From Anthopleura xanthogrammica (Eukaryota > Cnidaria > Anthozoa > Actiniaria > Actiniidae): a stretch of 64,000 nt of DNA. Under the pieces are notes generated by a model. The model ran no database searches. It worked only from the letters and a program-made list of their open reading frames with translations, and had not been told where the DNA came from. Shown one piece after another: positions 59,601 through 64,000 of this stretch (within the stretch, counting starts at the first letter, position 1; each line of letters starts with the position of its first letter). The stretch lies in contig OZ025217.1 in assembly GCA_964019055.1 (NCBI GenBank), positions 5,879,557 to 5,943,556 on the forward strand. The letters run 5' to 3'. A program made the position numbers and the translations under genes.

Positions 59601-62600
59601 AAGGCCGAATGGGCTATTGACTCGTAGGCCATGAGGGCGAGAGGTCTAATTGTTTTAGTAAAAACCTACTAATCGGTCCAATAAAAGGATGCAAAAAGTT
59701 TTGGATTTTGCAAAACGCGAATTGTCCGCCATTGTTTTGGTTTTCAAAACTGGCGCTTTTCGCTACTAGAGGTCTATCACTAATAGACCCCTAGTAGCTC
59801 AGCCAATCACAGGGCTCGATTGGAGATAGACCATTAGTAGGTTTTTTCTAATATACCTTAGTCCTACTTTAAAAAAAAATCAGAAATTACAAAATGATAA
59901 TTCTAAGAGCAAGACAGTGACTAAGCAAAGACTTTTTCTCCAGCCACTTTACTTGCTTTAACTATTTAACAGATTGATAATTTTATTTTCTTTCTTCAGG
60001 AGACTGAACTCCAATTTTTTAAAAGTTTTACCTGTTAACTTGTTTCGAAGAACGTATCAGTTGAGGAACATGTAAGTGGCTGCTTGCGAGTAAACAATTG
60101 CAAACGATGGATTAAACGTAACGGGCAAGCGAGCGAAGAAACTGACTGGCAGGCAGATGAACGAATGAATGATACCATAGGACGAACAAACGAAGAAAGC
60201 AAACGAAGAAAGAAACAAACAAGCGCAAAAGTAAAAATTAAGACGGGCAAACAAACGAACGAACCGGATGGATTGATTGAACAAAGTAAACAAACAAATT
60301 GAGCTAGTCCACAGAAGGATCGAGGAATGGATAAAGAAGATCATTTGCACACATTTACCGGTCACATCGATCGAATCTTTTAACAAAACATTTTACTTTC
60401 AACAGAGATGTCAGCAATAATCTTCTTAAGGCCATACCACCAGGAATATTTAACTCATTGAGATCAATAAGAACAATGTAAGTACCCAGCTACCCAGTAT
60501 CAGGTAGCATTCATAGGCATCATGGAATGCAGACTTTGACCAACAACAAATGGCGTAAATATACTCAACTATATTTAAAAAAGAAATGCTGGTGAAGGAT
60601 TTGTTGCATGTTGCATGCCAAGCTTGGAATGTATTGTGGATCAGATGTAAAGAAAGTCAGCACAGAAGAAAATAGATTTTTAATCGTTGTGACCTTTCGC
60701 TGCTTGCATTCACATCGTCCATAGTCCATTTTGAGCTCGGCATGCAACATGCAATAAAACCTTCACCAACAACTTTTAAAATGGCTGTATATCGAGTAAA
60801 ACTCACAAGGTGAAATGCACTAGGGCGTTATTACCCATTTCCAATTCTCACCTCTTTTCGTGAGAGTAAATTACGTGAGAGTAAGTTCGAAAGAGTAAAT
60901 ATAATCCACATATTCAAACTTGACCCATATATAGGATGTTAATCAAAGGTCTCAATCAAGGAGACAATCAATCAATGCTTCTGCACTTAGATTACTAGTT
61001 CATACCCCTTTTTGCATCCTGGTTTGTGTGAATAACGCATTAAACCTAAAGTGGTATACTCATCAAATGTGTGTTGTTATTGTTTCTTTTATCAGAAGCC
61101 TTCGATCAAACAAGTTACAGGTTTTGAATAAGGACACCTTCAGAAACATCACTAGCCTTATATCTTTGTAAGTTGCAATCTGTGCGTAAATGTGCATCTG
61201 CGCAAATTGTTTTACCGTCTCCGTCTTCACATTCGTCTTTCTAGTTACAGGGAACACCGCGGATGTAAAGTACAGATGATCACAAATTAATTAATCAATT
61301 AATTCGACAAAACTCTCCTCCTTATTTCTTATTTATTATTTATCTTTTTTCACTAGGTATCTTGAATCAAACGAAATTCATTCGATACCTGATTTTCTGT
61401 TTGCTGAGCTAAAGCACCTCGCAGTGTTGTGAGTCACCTTGATTAGTTTATCATTTCATATTGTCTACAATCATATAATCATTCATTTGATTGAAAAACA
61501 ATCACAAAGTACATACATATCCTAAAATTTTCGACCAATTTTCAACTAAACACGTCAGTTTCACCTTACATGTAGCAGCGTCTTATGTCAGTTAAACCCG
61601 CCCAGTGGTCAACAAGATACTTTAGTATACCCCATAAATATCGGCAGAGATACCCAATACTGACCTAGGTTGCAAGTGCCCTGATACCAATATACCCGAA
61701 AACCCTGGCCGGGTCTGGTCAGTATAGAAATGTATCGCGATTGTCCTATAAGTTTGATCGGGAGAGAGCCGCCAATATAAACCCGTATTGTCGGCTCAGA
61801 ATTGCCGCACGATAGGAAAATCGCGACTACGGTCAATAGGGAATATATTTTCTCCCAACTAGCCGTCAATATAACCCGTATTGGCGGCTCAAAATCGCAA
61901 TAAGTTATAAGGTTCACAAACAGTGGTATTTATAGATATATAACCTAAAGTAAAAAAAGGTGATATGATTCCATTCTCTTTTCTAGACGCTTGAATGACA
62001 ACAAGATTAAAAAGTTCACCGCTAAAATGTTTATTGGATTGGGCTACCTAAAAAAGCTGTAGGTTTGCTATATATACCGTGCGCATTGTTTGTTCCATTT
62101 TTGCCACAACTTTTTTTACCTATATACTAATTTAGACAAAAACTAATGCTAACCTTCAACTTTTGGTAGGTATTTGCACAACAACTATCCTGTGGATTTC
62201 TCACCAGATGTGCTTAAAGTGTTCAAATCCCTGAAAGTATTGTACGTTATTTACTTGTTAAAACTTTTGTCTAAGTGTAAAACAAAAAATATTGTATATA
62301 CAATTAATGGATGAAGAAGTGGAATGGATGGATGGGATCGATGTTGCACATTCAATTATAAATCTATTCATTTTTTCACAGACAAGTCGATGGATTTTTT
62401 CTCTGTTGCTACGCCAAGAAAGCCATCTCAGACATCAATTGCATCTCACCCAAGGGTTTCTTCTCAAGTTGTACAGACTTAATGAAAAATAAGACCCTTC
62501 AAATATTCATATGGGTTTTGGGTCTTTCTGCACTTCTCGGCAACATCTTTGTTATAATACTACGCTCTGTATTTAAGGAACAAAATCCTGTCGATTCATT

Positions 62601-63939
62601 CCTTCTCACAAATCTTGCCGTAGCAGACTTCTTGATGGGTCTATATATGCTGATAATTGCCATCAAGGATGTCGAATTCCAAGGGGAGTACTTCAGGCAC
62701 GACTTGGAATGGAGAACTGGCAAACTTTGCCAACTTGCTGGTGCGTTATCGTTGCTGTCAAGTGAAGTATCGGTCCTTCTTCTGACATTGATTACCGCTG
62801 ATCGATTCAAGAGTATAGTTTTTCTGCTTCGTTTTGAAAAACTGACTTACAGAGCCGCATGTATTGCGGTTGCTGGGATATGGACGGCAGGGATAATTCT
62901 CTCAGTGGTCCCAATGCTGAGCCTTGGGTATTTCTACGATGACACGCGCAGAGTTGGATACTATGGCCGATCAGCTTTGTGTCTTCCATTGCAGCTCACA
63001 CGGGACAAACTTGCTGGCTGGGAGTACTCCGTGACCATCTTCATCGTCCTCAACTTGATGTCCTTCTTGTTCATTCTTTTTGCCTATATGATGATGTTCA
63101 AGAAAGTCAAAGTTTCAACTAACTCCATCCGTTCCACCTCGATGAAGAGAGAATCACGAATGGCGAAACGTATGGTTTTCATCATCGCAACAGATTTCTT
63201 TTGCTGGATGCCTGTCATAGTGATCGGGATTCTTTCTTTGCTGGACATGTTTCATGACCCAGAACAACAGGTTTATGCCTGGTTGGCTGTTTTCGTGCTT
63301 CCTCTCAACTCGTCTATCAACCCTATTCTCTATACATTCTCTACGCCTATATTCCAGCGAAAGTCTAAAAAGATCAAAGCCATCAGCAGCAGGGAGACCA
63401 ATAGCAGTACGTTTCACACTTTTAACAAATTGCTTTTCAGCTTAGCATCTTAAGACAATAGCTGACATAAAATAACCGTCAAAGGGGAGGGTCGGTCGCA
63501 CTCGAAGAATTCACTAAGAAAAAAATATATGATTTTTTCATATCATTTCTGGTATGTTAAAATAAGTATAAGGAAAAGGGAGATCAGAAAATAATTCCAT
63601 AAACTTCTTGTGTTCCATTGATGAAATGTTAACGTTATCGCAAGAAAATCAAAAACAGAATTTGAAGGGCTTGAGATAAATATCCCGTTCAAAACAGTAT
63701 AGATGTTATATTTTGCACACTCAGATTTCTAAAGCCAGATTGATACATTATTAGTCTTGGTATTTATCTAATTGCAATTTTTTATGTCTATTTCAGTGAA
63801 ACTTGAGGATACAACAGGAACGAAAGTCGACCAACCACAAATTGAGATGAAAAGCCAGTCCAGTAGTAAAACAAGAATAGCGATAACCAAGAAAAGTTCA
63901 AGAGTACACCCGAGCACACAGAACGAAGCAAAACTTTGA
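29347..63939 (+). CDS. Giant mosaic LRR-containing GPCR, whole gene (47 exons, 2780 aa)
   Basis: Forty-seven exons with GT-AG borders: the first encodes a signal peptide and the last ends in TGA at 63937-63939. All phases agree and the sum is 8343 nt. Module borders up to LRRNT are phase 1; LRR exons are phase 2. Order by residue: signal 1-25, MAM 31-190, unknown 191-320, CTLD 321-452, CTLD 453-593, FTP 594-724, PA14 725-883, unknown 884-992, MAM 993-1152, LDLa x3 1153-1266, MAM 1295-1457, MAM 1458-1615, LamG 1616-1798, FN2 1799-1855, MAM 1856-2030, CUB 2031-2144, LRRNT 2158-2198, eight LRRs to 2391, hinge, 7TM about 2430-2715, tail. It is closest in concept to relaxin receptors and molluscan GRL101. 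Ligand and coupling are unknown. Confidence 0.85.
30869..33132 (+). CDS. GPCR exons 2-4: MAM domain 1
   Basis: Exons 30869-31003, 32364-32623 and 33045-33132, phases 1-1, 1-0, 0-1. [15 protein letters not shown] starts the domain and [19 protein letters not shown] follows; [18 protein letters not shown] and [11 protein letters not shown] close it. MAM domains mediate adhesion or dimerisation. Confidence 0.85.
33301..33504 (+). other. Unassigned open fragment in GPCR intron 4
   Basis: An AG-preceded frame of 67 codons ([20 protein letters not shown] ... to TAG) with protein-like composition. It cannot be an exon of the GPCR in the required phase because that gives TGA at once. It may be a retroposed gene fragment; I do not recognise it. 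Confidence 0.3.
33625..33718. repeat. GA dinucleotide microsatellite
   Basis: About 45 GA units with one interruption; intronic. Confidence 0.97.
33914..34303 (+). CDS. GPCR exon 5: unrecognised 130-residue module
   Basis: Single exon, phase 1 at both ends, acceptor TTTTGTAG, donor GTAAGT. Begins [18 protein letters not shown] and has four Cys (YCITK, SFCTP, ECCGE), an NFT sequon and alternating hydrophobic residues that suggest beta strands. It is an exon-shuffling-ready module of unknown family. Confidence 0.7.
34391..34516. mobile_element. 126-bp fold-back MITE
   Basis: GCACCCTTCTCAAAATTATCTT at the left and AAGATAATTTTGAGAAGGGTGC at the right are perfect inverted copies; GATGCGAGG/CCTCGCAT pair inside. 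Intronic. Confidence 0.9.
34517..34706 (-). mobile_element. tRNA-derived SINE
   Basis: On the minus strand an A-box (TGGCGTAGTGG) and a B-box (GGTTCGAGCCC) stand at tRNA spacing at the head, followed by about 130 bp of unrelated body. This pattern indicates a tRNA-derived SINE rather than a functional tRNA, since no 3' acceptor arm pairs. Confidence 0.6.
35142..35537 (+). CDS. GPCR exon 6: C-type lectin-like domain 1
   Basis: Phase 1-1. [15 protein letters not shown] opens it; [33 protein letters not shown] and GFVCQM are canonical CTLD positions. Calcium-site EPN/QPD motifs are absent, so classical Ca-dependent sugar binding is doubtful. A strong donor GTAAGT ends it. Confidence 0.88.
36023..36445 (+). 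CDS. GPCR exon 7: C-type lectin-like domain 2
   Basis: Phase 1-1. [17 protein letters not shown] start, [37 protein letters not shown] and YLCQM end. As in the first CTLD, no clear EPN/QPD. Confidence 0.88.
37149..38052 (+). CDS. GPCR exons 8-9: fucolectin/F5-8-type (FTP-like) domain
   Basis: Exons 37149-37255 and 37767-38052, phases 1-0 and 0-1. [20 protein letters not shown] and [12 protein letters not shown] match the start of FTP/discoidin-like domains; [19 protein letters not shown] and [11 protein letters not shown] match the W-x-V-D-L strand and the C-terminal strand. Likely glycan binding. Confidence 0.75.
37456..37684. repeat. CTTT and CT microsatellite, duplicated block
   Basis: (CTTT)n-(CT)n pattern occurs twice in succession, suggesting a segmental slip of about 105 bp. 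Intronic; open frames here are artefacts. Confidence 0.95.
38665..38970. repeat. Minisatellite, 9 perfect copies of a 34-bp unit
   Basis: Unit CATGAGTGTGCCCACGCCCT plus 14 more bases, starts every 34 bp from 38665. Copies look identical. Intronic between FTP and PA14 exons. Confidence 0.97.
39059..39809 (+). CDS. GPCR exons 10-12: PA14-like domain
   Basis: Exons 39059-39201, 39367-39518, 39628-39809, phases 1-0, 0-2, 2-1. [20 protein letters not shown] followed by [12 protein letters not shown] is the PA14 core strand pattern; [15 protein letters not shown] and [12 protein letters not shown] continue it. PA14 domains bind carbohydrate. Confidence 0.78.
40133..41560 (+). CDS. GPCR exons 13-15: second unrecognised module
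   Basis: Exons 40133-40213, 40673-40848, 41491-41560, phases 1-1, 1-0, 0-1. About 110 residues with a Cys cluster ([14 protein letters not shown]) and alternating hydrophobics ([32 protein letters not shown]). An Ig-like or other beta fold is possible; I cannot assign a family. Confidence 0.6.
41685..43110 (+). CDS. GPCR exons 16-18: MAM domain 2
   Basis: Exons 41685-41792, 42058-42320, 43002-43110 with the same 1-1, 1-0, 0-1 phases as MAM 1. [14 protein letters not shown] start, [20 protein letters not shown] middle, [13 protein letters not shown] end. Confidence 0.82.
42540..42812. mobile_element. Diverged relative of the 620-880 MITE
   Basis: Shares long stretches such as AAAGGTATATGAAAGGGGTA, TTTTTGCTGAAATTTGGTAT and CCCCGTATGAAACG. 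The left inverted end is not clear. In an intron of MAM 2. Confidence 0.75.
44018..44450 (+). CDS. GPCR exons 19-20: three LDL-receptor class A repeats
   Basis: Exons 44018-44242 (two repeats) and 44334-44450 (one), phase 1-1. Six-Cys spacing with [20 protein letters not shown] and [11 protein letters not shown]. The calcium ligands (D-x-S-D-E) are complete in the first two and altered in the third. LDLa modules are required for signalling in relaxin-family receptors. Confidence 0.93.
44762..44845 (+). CDS. GPCR exon 21: short Cys-containing linker
   Basis: 84 nt, phase 1-1, [16 protein letters not shown]... with three Cys. Acceptor TTTCAG, donor GTATGT. It may be a partial LDLa/EGF remnant. 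Confidence 0.65.
45153..46230 (+). CDS. GPCR exons 22-24: MAM domain 3
   Basis: Exons 45153-45290, 45382-45632, 46131-46230; phases 1-1, 1-0, 0-1. [48 protein letters not shown] and [12 protein letters not shown] are textbook MAM motifs; this is the best-conserved MAM of the five. Confidence 0.93.
45651..45904. mobile_element. Fold-back MITE (CAATTAACGTTGAT ends)
   Basis: Arms at 45651-45713 and 45860-45904, including ATGGTCGATCTGAGACCA and its complement. Intronic. Confidence 0.85.
46489..46775. mobile_element. TA-flanked MITE with CAGTCAAACTAAGAAAACC ends
   Basis: 287 bp, inverted ends CAGTCAAACTAAGAAAACC, flanked by TA at both sides; CATTCCAGACATATTT-type arms pair inside. Intronic. Confidence 0.88.
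46942..48147 (+). CDS. GPCR exons 25-27: MAM domain 4
   Basis: Exons 46942-47055, 47340-47602, 48051-48147; phases 1-1, 1-0, 0-1. [16 protein letters not shown] start, [14 protein letters not shown] middle, [15 protein letters not shown] end. Confidence 0.82.
47621..47701. repeat. GA dinucleotide microsatellite
   Basis: Pure (GA)n of about 40 units, 18 bp after a coding exon's donor. Confidence 0.97.
49092..52109 (+). CDS. GPCR exons 28-30: LamG/concanavalin-like domain
   Basis: Exons 49092-49167, 50643-50933, 51928-52109; phases 1-2, 2-2, 2-1. [10 protein letters not shown] start, [11 protein letters not shown] strand, and [16 protein letters not shown], the typical LamG/pentraxin-like ending. 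Confidence 0.75.
49261..49411. repeat. Perfect inverted repeat: 73-bp arms, 5-bp loop
   Basis: 49261-49333 equals the reverse complement of 49339-49411 at all 73 positions; loop CTTTT. Contains GACGAAGGACTAGCGTCC. Intronic. Confidence 0.97.
49535..49862. mobile_element. MITE with CCAAAATGGCGGCCG ends
   Basis: Outer arms CCAAAATGGCGGCCG / GCGGCCGCCATTTTGG and inner arms AGAGCACCTTTACTTTAGTAA / TTACTAAAGTAAAGGTGCTCT are inverted copies. Intronic. Confidence 0.9.
52508..53215. mobile_element. Nested fold-back MITE, about 700 bp
   Basis: Outer arms include CGATTGCAGAAACGTTGTAG and its complement; a second inner element has arms GCGCATGCTCAGGGGATTAAAAAGTG and complement at 52940-53160. Intronic. 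Confidence 0.85.
53338..53620. repeat. ATC trinucleotide microsatellite
   Basis: Interrupted (ATC)n in an intron just before the FN2 exon. Confidence 0.95.
53681..53851 (+). CDS. GPCR exon 31: fibronectin type II domain
   Basis: Phase 1-1. [17 protein letters not shown] followed by [19 protein letters not shown] shows the four-Cys FN2 pattern with the PF and WC aromatic sites; collagen or glycan binding is typical for the family. Confidence 0.83.
54258..54420. mobile_element. Fold-back repeat (TATACAATGGTTTTGAGTGGC arms)
   Basis: TTATACAATGGTTT..GTGGCATAC / GTATGCCAC..AAACCATTGTATAA arms with GGAATATCC inside. Intronic. Confidence 0.8.
54903..56776 (+). CDS. GPCR exons 32-34: MAM domain 5, divergent
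   Basis: Exons 54903-55043, 55732-56009, 56671-56776 with the MAM phase pattern 1-1, 1-0, 0-1. [14 protein letters not shown] start, [12 protein letters not shown] middle, [15 protein letters not shown] end. First-exon sequence is less typical. Confidence 0.72.
57323..57664 (+). CDS. GPCR exon 35: CUB domain
   Basis: Single exon, phase 1-1. [19 protein letters not shown] start; four Cys; FFYFELED and [10 protein letters not shown] carry the acidic residues of calcium-binding CUBs; [12 protein letters not shown] and GFKVQYQ end. Confidence 0.95.
58185..58223 (+). CDS. GPCR exon 36: 13-residue linker
   Basis: 39 nt, phase 1-1, [13 protein letters not shown]; acceptor CATTAG, donor GTAGGT. Required by nothing in phase (39 is a multiple of three), so possibly alternative. 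Confidence 0.5.
58240..58345. mobile_element. Short MITE with CAGTGGCGGATCCAGG ends
   Basis: Inverted ends CAGTGGCGGATCCAGG / CCTGGATCCGCCACTG; intronic. Confidence 0.88.
58683..58806 (+). CDS. GPCR exon 37: LRR N-terminal cap
   Basis: Phase 1-2. CPLGCECNI cap followed by [15 protein letters not shown], the run-in to the first LRR. Phase change from 1 to 2 marks the join between the shuffled ectodomain and the LRR-GPCR core. Confidence 0.9.
59196..62241 (+). CDS. GPCR exons 38-45: eight leucine-rich repeats
   Basis: Eight exons, one LRR each: 59196-59270 (75 nt), then 72 nt each at 59401-59472, 60000-60071, 60406-60477, 61096-61167, 61357-61428, 61987-62058, 62170-62241. All phase 2-2. Consensus [20 protein letters not shown]; the last repeat is atypical. 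One-LRR-per-exon with phase 2 is the organisation of LGR genes. Confidence 0.95.
59538..59862. mobile_element. Fold-back MITE in LRR intron
   Basis: AAGGTATATT at the left and AATATACCTT at the right; inner palindrome ATTCGGCC..GAGTCAATAGCC / GGCTATTGACTC. Intronic. Confidence 0.75.
62382..63406 (+). CDS. GPCR exon 46: hinge and seven-transmembrane domain
   Basis: 1025 nt, phase 2-1. Hinge [12 protein letters not shown] then SSCTDLM as in relaxin-receptor-type LGRs. TM1 [16 protein letters not shown]2 [14 protein letters not shown]3 ending TADRF (variant of DRY), TM6 [10 protein letters not shown] with CWxP, TM7 [10 protein letters not shown] (NPxxY type). Class A rhodopsin family; single-exon 7TM is usual in LGRs. 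Coupling cannot be told. Confidence 0.95.
63797..63939 (+). CDS. GPCR exon 47: cytosolic tail and stop
   Basis: Phase 1 to TGA. Ser/Thr/Lys-rich tail ([19 protein letters not shown]). Without splicing, exon 46 would read 15 codons into the intron to TAA at 63451-63453, giving an alternative shorter tail. Confidence 0.75.
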
Positions 63940-64000
63940 ATATTTATCTACTGACCATGTCAAACCCTGACAATCAATTATCCCATTTATGGCCATTTAA

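Overview
The window is nuclear DNA of a cnidarian-type animal, most likely a coral or sea anemone. Evidence: spliced genes with short exons and GT-AG introns, many fold-back MITEs and microsatellites, mosaic extracellular receptors of the kind common in anthozoans, and a Polinton (Maverick) element. No organism name can be fixed from the sequence alone.

Three large units explain most of it. (1) Minus strand, 942-25540: a spliced gene for a multi-pass membrane protein that I assign to the STRA6 family (retinol-binding-protein receptor / retinoid transporter). Eighteen exons are supported. The last 17 join in a consistent phase chain (1905 nt, 634 codons plus stop); one small exon next to the first exon is unresolved. 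(2) 9179-17344: an 8166-bp, apparently intact mini-Polinton inserted in a short intron of that gene. It has 843-bp terminal inverted repeats (2 mismatches seen), 5'-AG...CT-3' ends and a perfect 6-bp target duplication (TCTTTT). It carries integrase, penton-like and major capsid proteins, a basic virion-like protein, an adenain-type protease, a packaging ATPase and three small or unassigned genes, but no protein-primed DNA polymerase B. (3) Plus strand, 29347-63939: a 47-exon gene whose exons join without a phase conflict into 8343 nt (2780 aa). It predicts a giant leucine-rich-repeat G-protein-coupled receptor related to the relaxin-receptor / GRL101 group. Its ectodomain is built of a signal peptide, MAM, an unrecognised module, two C-type lectins, a fucolectin/F5-8-like domain, PA14, a second unrecognised module, MAM, three LDLa, two MAM, LamG, FN2, MAM, CUB, LRRNT and eight LRRs ahead of seven transmembrane helices.

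The two host genes are divergent, separated by 25541-29346. The rest is intronic or intergenic and holds fold-back MITEs, a TA-flanked 2.7-kb DNA element with an 18-bp satellite inside, two nine-copy minisatellites, microsatellites, a tRNA-derived SINE and a perfect 73-bp-arm hairpin. Inside the Polinton, five genes run rightward (integrase, penton, basic protein, major capsid, protease) and four run leftward (zinc finger, ATPase, two unassigned), converging near 14500. TATA boxes sit inside both TIRs and before the integrase, penton and ATPase genes.

All splice sites and domain calls were read by eye; no alignment, RNA or profile search was available.
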